DNA of 64,000 nt from Sisyra terminalis (taxonomy: Eukaryota; Arthropoda; Insecta; Neuroptera; Sisyridae). Of this stretch, positions 11,726-27,500 are shown piece by piece; within the stretch, counting starts at the first letter, position 1; each line of letters starts with the position of its first letter. The notes under the pieces are model-generated. The model saw only the letters and a list, made by a program, of their open reading frames with translations. It searched no databases and was not told where the DNA came from. The translations under genes were made by a program, and so were the position numbers. The stretch covers positions 8,618,001-8,682,000 of the forward strand of contig OY292275.1 in assembly GCA_958496175.1 (NCBI GenBank), in the 5' to 3' direction.

Positions 11726-14700
11726 CTGGACATGAAAAAGAAATAAATCAAAAATTTGCTGCAAGTTAAACCTTCATTTATCTCAATTATTTGTAAGTTA
11801 TTTATGCAAACCATTATAGCATTTCGGGGTAATAAATCTTATTTCAAAGTTAATTTAAATCGCTAAAATCTCACATTGACAAAATAAAGAACATACGTAA
11901 TGGAAAAATGTTAAACTATTTGACACTGATCCTTGTCACGTTCGGCGAAGGAAAGATTTCCTTGGAAATACAATAGACATGGCAATAAAGCTCGTAGGAA
12001 ACTTTTCCGAAACGAAACGGTGACAGAAATGCGTGAGGAATGACGGAAGTTTTCATTTATAAACCGGACGAAAAGTTGAAAAGTTTTCAACAATATACAA
12101 CTCTCAACAAGCGGTGAATAAATTACAATTAATTTTGCCAAAGTTTCTGTAGCTTTTACAAGGTGATTTATTTCGACAATGGAAATACAATACCGGAAAA
12201 TTAATCATGTTTATTCAATGACACATTTTTTTTCCTTTTACGTTTGATTCGGGTTATAAATGAAGGTTATCTATTTACTTATGTTTTGAGAAAATATGCA
12301 GGCGATTTAGTGAATCGTTTGCTGAAATAAAATTTTTGAAATAAGGAACCATTTGATGGAAAGAAAAAGAAAACGCATTTGATCAGTAATAAATTTTTGG
12401 TGCTGAAAGGTAGAAATAAATTTCATCCTACATTATTCTTATTGGCAAATAATGCACTTACTATCCTGTAGAAATTTTTTTCGGATTAATAGCGAAAAGC
12501 TTTTCGTGAATCATTAAGGGCACTTATTTTTGACAAACCTCCAAATCGGTCAAGGTTCGGACTTCAGTTATATGTGTGTGTGGTTTTTGTGAAAACTCAT
12601 TTGATATTCTATTACAATATTTGAAAATGCATGCATATGAATATGAAATTAAGTTGAAATTCAAACACAAATTAGCTGCTAGCCACTTTGATATTTGTAA
12701 ATTTATAAAATGACTGATGGATAAAAAATCACCAGTTCATTACTAAATCAATAACGAAAACAATTCGAGACAAACTTGAAAAATGGCTACAAGAAAAGTC
12801 TGAAAAACCCGACGTTCGACACCGGTATCAGCTCTTGCGATAGCTAGACAGCACTTAAAAATGAAAAATGATGAAGATTGAGGAAATTCAGGGCAATAAA
12901 TAAACATATTTCGAAAAAAGTCAAGATAAATTGCGCACATAAATTGCAACAATGAAGATATTATGTTCATCAAGCATCGGAAAAACGGTTCTTTGTTATT
13001 CTACATAATTGAAATAGCATCGAAGCATTTGTTTTGTATGCACTAGCATTTTCAATCAATTAACAAACTAGAACATATGTAATCAGAGCGATTAAATTAA
13101 TTTATGAGGTCCACAAAAGCTTTGCTCAAATTTCATTCGGTTTATTTGCCTTGCTTTTGTGTTTATAACAAACAAAACCCATCAAATACGTACCACCATT
13201 TGGTAAATTGCATCCACAATATTGTACATTTCGTCTCGTGTGATAAATCCATCGTTGTCTACGTCATAGAGTCGGAAAGCCCCTGGAACAATGTAACGAT
13301 ATAAATCAGAATTAGATCATATAAAATTCCAAAATAGTATTATTCGAATAAAAAGTAAATATATGTATTACTTTTTACGTGCTGTTTCAACTTGAAGCTA
13401 CGAATGCATGAAACTAAAATGTATTACAAGTACATTTCCGTCTGCCGTAGATTAAAATGCACTCGTCACATTGTTGCTCTTTGCAGTTTTTCCTCATTTT
13501 TAAATTTATTATTTGATCATATTTTATTCATCACCTAGGTATAATGTTTTTTTTTATGAAAGTCAGTAATAAAAAAAAAATTTTAAATTGTATGTAATTT
13601 TTATAGATTTTTCTTATCGAAAACTTGAAAATATTTTATTCGTTCATTTTTTCAAAAATTGTCTTAATAAATAAAACAAATATCTCTATAAGCCTTATAA
13701 GCTTAAAGCTACAATGTTGAAGGTTTTGGTGAACTGTAAGTAAAAATCTCTTGCATATTTTCAAAAAAAAAAACTATTTCAATTAAAAGCTGTTAAAATT
13801 TAAATTAATATAGTCTAGAATGGTTTTAATGGATATAGCAAATTCTTATCAAACTTACAATGTAATTTTTCATCAAGATTCCCTCGCGAAGTCACCGATA
13901 ACGCCCTTATGAATTCTTCGAATTCGATCGAACCATCCTAAAATCAATAAAAATAAAATCAATCACTAAAAATCCATTTAATTGTACGTTATTAATTGTC
14001 GTACATTATTTTCATCGAAGACTCTAAAAACGAGTGACGCAAACTTTGATGGATCGCCTTGCGGGAAAAACTGTTTATAGATCTTAATAAAGCCCTGCAA
14101 AGATAATATGATTAAATACAGTATGACACTACAGTATATTAATTATGAAAAAAAAGGAAAAAAAATAGTTTAAAATATGATTCATTTTCTGATAAAACAA
14201 TAACCTTGTTAATATGATAGACAGCTAACATAAATTAAATGCGGCCTTTGGAAAAGCGTAGATTAATGTTGCGAAATATGTACATATAAGAAAATGTCAA
14301 ATATTGATATGTGTGATTAATGATTATCTTGCTTTATGCTGATAAATTGAATTTCTACAGTAATTATTAAGCGAAGGCAGGCAATATTTCTACGAACCTG
14401 TTCGGTTAGAAGTCCGTTGGGACAGTCTTTAAGAAATCCTTTGTGCCTGTAACAAAAAATATTTATCAAAGTTTTTTAAGTTAAAGCTTTATTTGTTTTT
14501 TCTTAAAATTCTAAATAATCAATAGTTAAATATTTTTATGATGTTTTTCATAAGAGATTTATGACTGGGAAAAGTATATTTCCCTTTTTTCGATTAATCA
14601 ATTTTGTCTTCTGCTTTAGTTTTGATTTAATGTTTTAATATTTCAAAAATGAATATAACAAAAAAAAATCGTTTGTCTAACTTAGAAAATTGATTGATGA

Positions 14701-17700
14701 ATATTTGTAGATTTAAAGAAACATCCACAAAAATTTTATATATTTAAATCAATGAAAAATTACCAAAATTGTTTCAAAACTCAAATTCGACAACTAATTG
14801 GAGTTTAATTTTGAAAAAATTTACTAGCTGGAGTGGTTAGAACATTAATTTCTTATTTATTTGAAAATAGTTTATATTAAGCTTTTTGAAGCTTAAATTC
14901 GTGAAAAATCAATAATCGGATGTTCAAAACAGAACTTAATATTCCTGTTCATTTTGTGAAAGTGAAATTGTAAAATTTCATCAACAACCTGTAATAAAAA
15001 TATCTTAATGACAAATTTCTATAGGACCACGATATTTGAAATACTACCAAAGTTTTCTTACAAAAAAATAGCCAAATTTCTCTTCTTCAAGAAGATGGGC
15101 TTAATAAGACTTCATTAAAGAAAAGTAATGTGGATATTCAAACTTCTTCAGAAAAGTGTTCAACCTGGTCTGCATATAATTCGGTCTTAATTTTTATAAC
15201 GATCTTCAAATTCCAGAGTTCAAAATGGAATATGTAACTTCTCTCCTGGCTCCAATCTTACCACTAATAGTCTACTAAAAAGTGGCCATATAAAATAATA
15301 TCCCTTCTGACATATATCTTTAATCTCTTCCTAAGCACTGGATACTTTTACTCCGCCTGGAAGACAACTCACATAGTTCATAAAAATTCAGAACCCAAAA
15401 TATAATAACAAACTACCGACCTATTAGCTTGCAGAGTACACTTCCAAAACTATTTTAAAAATTATCAAACAACATGGATAGAAATGAATCTAATTATACT
15501 CAATACTCAATTTGGATTTAGAGCTCACCACTTAACTTCACAAGAAATCTTAAGACTTGTAGACGTTATGGAAAAGGGTTTTGATTAACTAGGCTTGGGG
15601 GAAATTATAAAACAAAGAAAGCTCAAGCGGAAATTCCCTCAAGAGCTCCAAGAGATTGTAGTGATGTAGCCACAAGGAACAAATAAAAAAAGACAGAAGA
15701 AGTTTGACTGTTCTAGCTAATTAAACGCCACCAAAGATCGATTACCCGTTATCACCATTATGATAAAGCTGTACATTGCTGAAATAGTGCAAAACTCATA
15801 ATGGTCCACAAAAAAAAAAGTAATAATTTTTAATTCAAAAGAATATAGCATGGATATGGAATAATTTTTATTATGAAAATTAATAACTATTAAAAGAATT
15901 AGAAGGGATGCTATTAAATATCGACGTTTTTGAGAAAGACAATGGTTTACTTAATTTGTCGGGAATAAAACTATTGTTCTCGGGATAAAATTAACCTCTT
16001 AACTTATACATTAAATTGATTCTCAATTGATCTTTTTTAAAAATATTTCCAAACAAAACTTTTGTTATGAATTGTGACATTAATTTAGGAAAACCAAAAA
16101 TCCATTATATCTTAGAATCAAGGATGCAAATTAACCTTTTTTAAATTTGGTTTGAAATTATCTACGTCATCTATTGATTTCAGAAGGTAATGCTCTTTAA
16201 ATCGGATATTTAATTAACTGCAGAATAATGTTTATTACAACTGAAATGTGTGTAAATACTAATTTTACACGTTCAAAGTTTTGAAAATAAGTTACCTAAT
16301 GTCAACTTGTGTTTAATTTAGTTCCTCTAATCCGGTGGTTGTTGAAGTGGTTTTCTCCAACCTCTTGTGGTTGATTCAGACTCTCAAGAGCTCCATGAGA
16401 CTATATTACGTGCCTTTAGTCTCTATCCGATTACTAATCCAAATAGTGTAACATAATTAGAGCCCAGAAATAATAACTTGATTCAATTTGAATTATCATT
16501 TTAATAAATCACTTCAATATAAATAGTTCGTAGTCTAGCACTGTAACGCAAATCAGTTAATTAGTTCTAATAACTCTGATAAAATTTATAAAGCATATAG
16601 CTTAAATATCTCTATCATTTATCTTGATTTCATTTAAAAATATTATCTTATTTTTGCGGAATTTTTTCAGTGTTTAATTGCGAATCAAAGAGACCAAGGT
16701 AATTTTTTAGTACCACATATTCTCAAACAATTAATTATTCTTTTAAAAATTGGTTTATTGTTCCTTAAGATATTTGAAAAAATTTTAACAAAACTATTTC
16801 AATTTACAAGAAAATGAATTTAGATAATTTAAATGAATCCCTGATGATTTTACAATACTTAAAATTTACAATATTTTAAGTAAGGGTGTCTCATTTGCAA
16901 AATCTAATACTTTGCAAATATCTTTCTCTTATTACGTAAATAAATGTTTGTCGAGAAATATGTATGAATATCTCTGAAACTGTCAAATAGGAAATACAAA
17001 TAGCTAAATTTGTCTTTTAAATTTTCTGCAGTTTCCCATATATTTCCATTCTATTCATCAAACCGTTTCAACCACTTTGAATATTGCACACTTTATTTCA
17101 TACATTATATGATAGTGAGTACCTACATATATATTAAAATATTATACATTTATTTTAGATGCTTTTATTTGCTAAAGCCATTTACTTGAAGATTGTTTTG
17201 TCTAAATATAATGAGCCAATTAATTACTTACGCGTTTTATTAATATTCACTTGAAAGCTTTTGTATCTGGTATGTGATAATTAATTTAAATGTCTTGTTT
17301 CGTATTAGTCTTGATTAATAATTATAAAAATTGCAATTTTTGTTCGTTTGCTTAGTGCTTTTAGCGATTAATCCGTTCGTAAAAAATGAAAAGCAAAAAA
17401 ACAAACAAGTTCTGTTTTTTCAAATCGTTTCATTGTTTTTATGGACTTTGTTACTGTCGTATCTGCGTATACAGACTCCAATGCAGATAAGATAAAATTA
17501 TTTTAGGCTTCATTAAATTAAGGTTTTAATGCAAATGTGGATACAGGACACATCTAGGACTAGCTTATTCAAGGACTAAGGATCAAGGATATTTTCCCAT
17601 TTAACTAGTAATTTTAAATAGAAAAGAAGTTGAAAAATATTTGTAAATTTTTGAGTATGAAATCAAAATATTAATTCTTTCTTGATATTAAAATTTTTAT

Positions 17701-18482
17701 TAAAAGAAAGTATTTAAGCTTCTACTGAAAATTTTAGAAGTTTAAGTACTTATGATTATTGATTTTCTACCCTTGAGTGTAATAATTAATTATCATGTTT
17801 AAATATTTATTAACTACACTTAACAGCTTTGATTAACTTTATTAATTAATTTACTAAACCACCTTGGTTTTAACTATTTCATATTATGATTTATAATTTA
17901 TTAACGTGAGACCCAAAAAGTTTTCAGATTTATATGAATTGATTTGCTAACATTTTCTTAAACTTTATTGTATCCCACTATATATTGTTTCATTGATTAT
18001 AATCTATCCCCTAGCAATTGAAGGGTTTGCTGCGAAAAGGAGATAGTTCCAATTAAAAACATATTTTGAACTTAATTCTGAAGGTCTTTTTACATTATGT
18101 GGACAATAAACTACTAAATTTTAGTTGAATTTATTTGTTTTAGTGTATTTTATATAGTTCTCTTTTTTTTGGAAAATTGAAACTACCTTCCTTTTGCAGC
18201 AAACTCTTCAATTAGCAAGATTTTAGTAAGGAAAAAGATCATTTCCTCAATAACAAAGTCTATAACTACAGAAGACAGGTTACTGAAATTAACAACTATT
18301 AAACAATATTTACAGATGGTTGAAATTTCTAACCATCTAACCATTCTAACTATAGAGACATTACTTATTACTTTATGCTCTCCATAAAAATTAAGAAATC
18401 TTATTTTAAGTACAAATTAGCAAAATGAAGTTCAAAATAGAACTATACAATATATATATATATATTGTTTAATTGTTTTAAT

Positions 18483-18532
<50 letters not shown>

Positions 18533-21500
18533 ATTAAAACAATTTTCAGGGTTTTAGAAACCAATACAAAAAGAGCAATAAGTTCCAATTTATTATTATT
18601 ATTAACTAAATGGTATTTCTTTGAAGTTTAAATTGTGTGCAACTCAATAAAACCATTTTAATTTAACAACGTTTCGTATACTAATTGTCTACTTTATTAG
18701 GTAAATATTTACATATTTTAATATTTGCTTGTTGAAGTAAGTAAATAACCAACAAAAGGAAAATTAACAACTACTACAAGATGTTCAATGTTTGATGTCT
18801 CAAATATTGTAAAATTTCTTTCAAGTTAATAAATTTAATTACGAAAATAAACTTAATTTTGTCTTCTAACTTATTTTTCGTCATTTCAGGTTTTAAGCAT
18901 TTTTCTTGTTACAAGGAAAATATAATATTTGTAGAATTCTAAACTGCTATGGAGATTAGAATATTAATTTGGTAAGTTAATGTTCAAAGCACAGATCTTT
19001 ATCTATAATTGTTTTATAAATCTTAAATAGGTATATATATTTTGAAACAAGTTATAGACCTAGCAAGTTATTGATTTTCTTCTTCTTCTTCTATGCTACT
19101 ATTTTAGGCACATTGTTTGTTTTAGTAACTATCTTTTCTTTGGCCTGCGAAAACATTTTCCGTAACGGGTATAGGGTATTGGGTTTTATGTTTTATGCTG
19201 TCTTTTTACATGCTTCTTTTTTGGTGATTAAGATTGAAATGAGGCCTTGGAATAATAAACGCCTGAGAAATTCCTCCTGAACACGATCAGCTATTTCAGT
19301 AAGTTATATTACTCCTGGGTAATACAAACCTTTCAAAAGGTATGTGTCATATAGCTAAACGGAACCGGGCAAAAAATGAATCTTTGGGGCCTTAAAATCA
19401 GATTATTTGACGAAAGATGGCAATTTTGACAATGAAAAGTTGATCTTGCCATTTAATATGCTAAGCAAATAACCTACTGGTATTCGCTAAATTTGATACT
19501 GGAAGTACCCAAAAAAGTATTCAAAATTATTGACATCGTTTATGATACCTTTGTTTTATTCATTTTTTTACAAAAGATAAATGTGTAATATGTACAATAA
19601 ATCAATAAACAATAAGCCTAGCTGAGAAAATGTAAAAATAAATTATGGGTACTACACCTTGAAGATAATTTCAAGTTAAGGCCACCAGGTTTGAGGGCTT
19701 GAGAGGCACCAATCTCTATAAATTAGTAAAATGATCTCTTGGCCATCGCCTTTTCATCGACGTATGATACCAAAAACAAATTATAATATAGTTATTATTT
19801 CAATGGAAATACAATTGATCAGTGACAAACTTACGATTTAGCCGCTTGAACATATGACATTTGCCAAGAAAATAATTTTTGAATAATTGAGTGTGGGTAT
19901 TTTTTATATTTTAACAACTTGTATTATATATTTGTTTCTTTTTCTGTTTCGTAAAAGACAGACAGCAGAAAGACCGGAAAAAAGTAAAATTTTTGCCACC
20001 TTAAAAAAGAGGACAGTAAAATTTCTTTAGATAAACTTTCTTAAAGAATTTCATTTTTAAATTTTTTTCCCTTTTGAACAAAGATTGATGTTTTACTTGT
20101 TTTTCCTGCTATAAAATATGTGGGATATGTATGTAATTTATAGTTCTACATTTTTTTCGTGAAATATTATTATGGCGTAAAACTTCATTTTTCTTTCAAT
20201 GTGACTTTCCAAATTCAAAATGTCTACGTTTATTAATTATTTACGCAAACCTTGTTTAAAAGAAATCAACGAATTATTTATTTCCTTTGCTTTTTTTTCT
20301 GTTCATAATGAAGTGGAACTTCAATAAAATGATGAATTCAATTATACATGATTTATTAACACCCTACAACACATTAATAAGTAAGTGATTGACGACTTAC
20401 TCTTGAAAAAATGTTTTCTTTGTTATTACTGCTTTTTATGAGGGTTAAAAATCGAAATTCATACTATAGACGTTGGCGATTCCTTCAACTAAAAAAGGTT
20501 ATTTTTATTACTTAAATTAAAATATATTACTAAATATATATCAAAACAGTAAATTTCTAGATCACTGTAAAAGTTGATATATGACATATTTATCACATAG
20601 GTACACAATATAAGTTTGTTATCATTTTCAAATCCGATTTTAAAGTTTTCATAATATTTAGTTGCAATGTTTACTAATATTAATATGAGAACACGGGGCG
20701 GAATGGGAAATGGAATTAGCGCTTGTTACAGATGACAAAAACGCGTAAAAATCATACTCAATGTTCAATTAACTGTGCTGCATTATAAAAAGTGGCTATC
20801 GCCAGGAAAGAGTGCAGTTGTTTTTATTTTTAACAAAAGTCGAAATAAACATTTCCGAATTCTAATTTTTGCAAAGTAACACAAAGGTAATTAGGTATCC
20901 TATGTTCTATTTTTTGTTTGAATATTAACATGACATGTTTGTTAAAACATACTGTTGACTAACTAAAAGCCTAGTGATAATTCAAATATAAAGAATATAT
21001 CCTGCCATAATAGTCGTGCTTGTGGGAAAGGTGCTTTGGGGCACAATGCTTGGGCCGGAATGGGATATACCATTCAGATAGTATTTCCCATTCTGATAGA
21101 CATTTTTATTTTATCAATAGATAGTGCGTACATATATAAGAAAAACTAGCCGACAGTCCATATATAAGAAAGTTCGGAAGATGCAGAGGGAATCTGCTTA
21201 TACTATGAGGATTTAAACTCCAAATCTAATGAAAGCTGGTGTTCCTGCAGTATTTGTCGAAAATGGGCACATTTGGCATGTGCTGGGCTAAACACGATGA
21301 TGACAGTGTCTTCATCTGCTAACTAAGCCATTCACAAGTATCCTACTGCGCCCCAGGCTCATTTCCCATTGTACCCCAGAGGGTGGGGCAGAATGGGAAA
21401 TTTCCATTTATTTTTGAAACCTTAATTTTTAATATCAATTATTAATTTAAATCAATAAAACCATTTTTATTTGTAAAGAATGAATTAAATAAATATATAA

Positions 21501-24500
21501 ATTACAAAACAATGAAATTGTTTCTTTAAATCCCTCGTAAATTGTAATTAAAATGTAGGTACCCCGTTCCGCACTAGGTTCCCCTACCTCTGTTAATATT
21601 CTCTCAATAATATATTTTCTCATTTTAACAATTTTATAACAATTACCTCTTTTAAATTACGACCCTCTAAACTGTAATTGTTTCTGGACTTTGTTATTTT
21701 TCGGAGAATTCAGAAAATCTTAGATATCTATATTTTGCCCAAACATTGAACAGCTTGAAGAATAGGGTTGCCAACATAGGTATTTTGACCCAGATACTCC
21801 CGGATTGGCGATGTTTCTCTGAACTCCGGGTTTTCAATAAAATTCTCCGGGTTAAGTGCTAATTAAGTCATAGGCGTGCGGTACGAAGTAGAAATAAGAT
21901 AAATTTAACACAACTAAATGTTAATGTTATGTACTGTAAATTACAGCTTAATTAGAGCAGAAATTTTTGGTACAAAGTGCACAAAGTGACAACAAGTATA
22001 ATTTTGGAAATTGATATAAAATATGTTTCTCCATCCTTCATAATCTTGTTAAGTATCAACTTAGTATCTAAGCCAAAATATTGATTAGTTTATTTCATAT
22101 TACGAATGTTCAAGAGTAAATAATTTTAATTTAATAAATGTTATTCTTCAAATCGGTTTTTTTCTCCGGGTCAGTAATGTTGTCAACCGTATTAGAGCAG
22201 CATTTGGACAACCTAAATTACTTTTAATAATTAGGGTGGGATTTTTAACATTTTTCGTGTCATGCGGTAGTAATTAATAAAAATGTTCATTTATACAAAA
22301 GATGATTAATTTAAAGCTACCCTTACTTAAAAATAAATTGTATTAAAAAAATAGGGAAAGGATAATTGCAAAATTCTGTTAAAATTAAGACAAAAATAAA
22401 TAAGCTAAAATCGATTTTTTTTGTGTAAGAAATTAGCCACTTTTAACAAGATAAATTATAAAAATATCTATCAATTTGAAAAACAATGTCTGATGATAAA
22501 CTAGGTTTAATTTAAGAAAGATTTTGAAAAAAAAATAACAAAATATTCACCTACATTTACCATTTTCAAAATAGAATATTCTCCTATTCTGGAATAATAA
22601 ATTTCTTGCCATAAGCACAAGCATAAACATTTCTCTTACAATCTTCCACCATACCCAAACAATCCTGTTCTATTCATTTTCCAGTGCAGTTTTAATAACT
22701 TTAGTTCTAAAGCTCAAAACAATTATGTTTTCATAGCAGTAGGGATGCAACGATGCGAAAATTTTTACTACATTTATCGTATAATTGTTATCTGTTAAGA
22801 CAGAAAAGCTTTGTCATTAAAATTATTTCCGTCATGATTTAAAGTTATTTGTTTTCGTTTGATCGTTATTGTAATTATAAATGCATCTAGATATAGTCTT
22901 CTCGGTCTATATCCATACCTACATACAGTCATAACGTAATCCCAAAGCATTATTTATTAGATCCAGATTTCGCAATTGTCATTTTAATGACAAATTATAG
23001 CCCAAGTAAATTATTTGGCTTTACATACATATGAAAACTACCTGTGAGCTTATCATTGTTTCACATATGTATATGTAGAACATCGATAGAAATATATGAG
23101 AATACAATTAAATTTCGAATATTAGTTTTACGATAACTGGAAACTGGAAAACGAAATTGTGTATCTTGAAAATAAGTTCAAAAGAATTGTGATTTATTAT
23201 ATAAATTGGTTTTCTTTTTTTTTTTGAAATAAAATATAAATATTTTTCAATTCCATTTCCGATTCAATACAATTACCTACCAGCATGTGTAAATTCATCT
23301 TACCTAAGACGATCATATCCAACACATTTATTTCATTTCTCCATTTCCACTTTATATTTTTCCAAATGGCATGTCTTTGTGCGTCATTATTGCAATATTT
23401 TTCACAATTTTCTGATTTTCTTTGTGAACAAAAAGGAAGTTAAAAGGAAGACAGTGGCGGGAAGCAATTATGACAGCTAATTAAGAAATTAAAGGTCGTT
23501 AGAGTAAAATCGAGGAAAACGTAATATTATAGGGCAACGTTTGGGCGGCGTTTTCAGCATTCAGAATTGATTTTTTGTTACATAAGATGGAAAATGTTCA
23601 CAATGGACGTAAATGAAGTTGTCAACTGCAATCATTCATAATGGTGACGCGAGAAAAGCGTGCAAAATATTAATGAACGTTTTATATTATAGGGAGGATT
23701 TCAAAGATGCAAAACTATCTTTTGAAATTTTGTAGAAAGGCCAAGTAATATGAGGCTTGACTGAATTTAAAGAACGTTTCGAAGTGACCTAAATTGTTGC
23801 TACGCTCGTCCGAACGAAATAATGCACGAAAATGTTATCAGAATTCCGGATAGGGAATTTACATTTTTATAGTAGGATTTGGTTTGAAAGATTAAAAATA
23901 AAACTTCGAGATAAATAAGAGAGTAAAACAATTTGAATAGAATCATTATTTGTTGAGTTATAATGAGATTTGGGAACCTTGAATATGAAATTAGAGCAGA
24001 CAATTGAATATTCAATTTTAATACGTGAGCTGCTTTAAAATGAAAATAGTAAAATATGATACAGAAATACTTTATTTTCGACTTGGGAAAATCACGAGAA
24101 AAGCTTAAACGTATCACATTTTCAAATCATATAAAAATATTTTCAAATATAGTTTGATTGGAGCCAAAAAGCTATCGACTTAATCCGGAGTTATAAAACG
24201 GCACTTAAATTTTGTCCTTTTAAATCCTTTGGCATGTTTGAACTTAACGTCTATCAAAAATTGCCAAAGTACAGGGAGGTAAAAGTCAGACGGTTTCAAA
24301 AATTAATAACGCCTTCATTAGTTTAAAAAAAAATAGGTAAGAAATTTTTAAAAAGGTAACCATATACCAAAGGCGTGCATTACATATAGACAAAAAGACA
24401 CTGCCTACCCTACATAATTCAGATAAATATTTATAATCTTGTTCTGATATCTAATTTTATTTTATTTACGAGCACTATCAAATATCAATAAACAAAAAAT

Positions 24501-27500
24501 CTTAACGGATATCATTTATACAGTATACAGATTATACTAGCTCGTTCAAATTCAAGTAAGCAACTGGTAATATTTGCATTGCAATACACTAGCGCTACTG
24601 AGTCCAGCAGCGGGAAAAACACAAACTATTCGTTCCTAAATATTCATATGTGTGCACTCATAGCCATATGTGTGTTAATGTGTAAATTCGTATAAAACAA
24701 TAATATAAACATACAATTCTACACATACGCACGCACACAACCTAATAAAAAGACACTGTCTTCTTACAACACGACAAATTACGATAATTACCGAAGTAGC
24801 ATCGTTTCTTATTCATTATCGCTACAATTACAAATTTGAATTTGATTGATCTCAATAATCGATTTAACGATCAGTAATCTACGTACATTATTATTATTTA
24901 AATATAATAAATTTTCATTATGTATGTATTATCTATTATCTGTATTATTTAATCCTGACGATTATATTGTATTTCTTTATAAAAGTTTACAAAATGAGTC
25001 TATCTATGGATATTTGAGGTTAAAAATATCAACATCATTGTTTACCGAAAATTTTCCGATTTTTTTTTTCCCCAATCGATGGAAAATCATTCGTAGAGAT
25101 TTGTGAAAGAAACCGTTTCGTTTGTGACAAAATAGTTTAGCGGTAATTAAATAAATAAGATAAATTAATTAATTAATCATTGATACACTAAAATGTTAAG
25201 AAAATAAGGTTTTAAGCAACATACAATAACAAAAATGCGGGAAAATTTAGGAAACGGTTGGTTAAAACTAAAGCTAAAAAAAAGTTAAAGAAAAATATTT
25301 TCCGAATTTCAAGAAACACTTAATGTTCTACTTCGTAAATATATTTTTCTCAAAAATTTTTTGTGTGAAAAGTTGATTTTCACAAACGATGAAAAAATTT
25401 AATTTCATAATTGCCTTTTTTCATTTTTTTCGAAGGGGGGAGGTTCTGTTCAATTTTCCTTAAGTTTTTTTTTTAGTTTTACATTTAACCAACCGTTTCC
25501 TTAATTTTTCCGCATTTTTGTTATTGTATGTCGCTTTAAACCATATTTTCTTAACATTTTACTATATCAATGACTGATTAATTAATTTTTTTTAATTAAT
25601 TAATTACCGTTAAACTATTTTGTCACAAACGAATCGATGTCTTCACATACCTCTACGAACGATTTCCCATCGATTGTCAAAAAAAAAAATTTGGAAAATT
25701 CACACTTTAAAATTTTGTTGGTTAATCGATATAAGGTTCATTTATTTACTCATCATGACACCGAACTAAGCAGCATTTTTGATTAAATTAAAGTAGCTTT
25801 TAAAAATTTCTGCCTACCCTGCCTAAAATCTCTGTGCACGCCACTGCTAATCGGTATGGGGTAAACAACGATATTGATATTTTTAACCACAAATATCCAT
25901 AGATAGACTCATTTTCTAACTTTATTAAAGAAATACAATATAATTGTCAGGGTTAAATAATACAGATAATAGATAATACATTATTAAAATTTATTAGAAT
26001 TAAATAATAACAATGTGCGTAGATTACTGGTCCTTTTTCGAAAATTTAGTTGGCTAATCGGTATAGGGTTCATTATTTACTCATCATGACGAACTAAAAC
26101 CAACATGCAGCATTTTTAATTATATTAAAGTAGCTTTTTAAAAATTTCTGCCTACCCTGCCTAAAATCTCTGTGCATGCTACTACCATATATGTACTTGT
26201 ATTTTCAAAAGATGGAGAAAAGTGAAAAATATCTTCTTTCAAAATCACTGAACTACTTGGTTATAGTTCTAATTTTGTAAATTTAAAAGGGAGTTAAAAC
26301 TATTAAAGCTACACGTAGTAAAATATAATCAACAAATTATTCCTAAGACATATATTCTATCTTCTCTATCTTCCGGATAACTTTACTGGGACTTAGTTAA
26401 TGTTACGGTCTAGATGTGAAAATATTAGCCCTAACGGTTGGTGTTCCACATTTAAATAAAATATGAATAAAAGCTCATAAGCCATACAAAGATTTGCTAA
26501 TTTTCTTTATTAATTCTTAGTTTAGCATCTTAAGCTAAACAAGAATTAGTCAGGGAATAATATGCTGCTTTGTTCTCAATTCATTGACCGTAAAAGATAG
26601 TTTTAACACTTGACGCAGCGGCGAAAAGCTATTAATTAACGATAAAAGCATCAAAGCATTCAAGCGCAAAACCATGTTTATTTATGAACGTGGGTAGATA
26701 AGAGGATATTCCAGCCAACAAAAGGAGAAAAAATAGAAACGGCAACATAGGACATACGATGAGTTCTTTTTCTCTGTAAACAATATATACCATTAATTTT
26801 TATACATCGAATAATTCACGAGAAATTGTTTTAATATAATTCGAAAATGTTTTCCAGACATTCTTGCGGTGAAGCTTTAAATAAGCTTCGCGGAGTCTAT
26901 TTTCATACCAACACATTAACAAATTTAAATACTTTCCGACTGGTGAAACTATTAAATGGAATTAAAACTAAAGTTTTTCTTTGTTTAAAGTCTAACATTT
27001 TTACAACAAAAATTAAGCTCGAATAAATTCTTTTGGTACAACAAAAAACCGGCTTTTTTGTATATAAAGTTTTATTGAAATATCCGAGGAAAATTTTTTA
27101 AGCGTTTATAAAAACGACGGTGAAAAGAATCTCTACATCGATAATCCTAGTAAAACTTCATAAAAGTTTTTTACTCGATTACTAAAGAAAATTAAGCTTT
27201 TTGTGTTGCAGTTTTTACAGCCTTTTCTAACTTGATCTATTATGCAAATATTGTTTAATAGATTTTTCTAATATTATCTTATAATCACAAAGATTAATTA
27301 TGAAAGTTTTTAAATTACTTTTTATGCTCTAACTTAATGACTTTCAACTCATAAAATTATGAATCTTCAACGAGTTAATTCATTAACTTTGTAAAGTTGA
27401 CCAAAGTCAAAACATTGATTTTCTTTCTTTTTATTTTGATAGAATTTCATTATACTTTGAAGGAGTATCTGTATGATAAATTTTTTTATTCATCGGAAAT

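Noticed and set aside
11578..11814. Open frames on both strands over the last frequenin exon
   Set aside because: Out-of-frame shadows; the spliced - strand frame matches the family over its entire length.
23800..24117. A 105-codon - strand frame
   Set aside because: Hydrophobic/Phe-Ile-rich composition expected from AT-rich DNA; no start context, promoter or domain.
24846..25106. Open frame inside the hAT element as a possible transposase
   Set aside because: No hAT domain; the equivalent frame in copy 2 is shorter, so it is not conserved.
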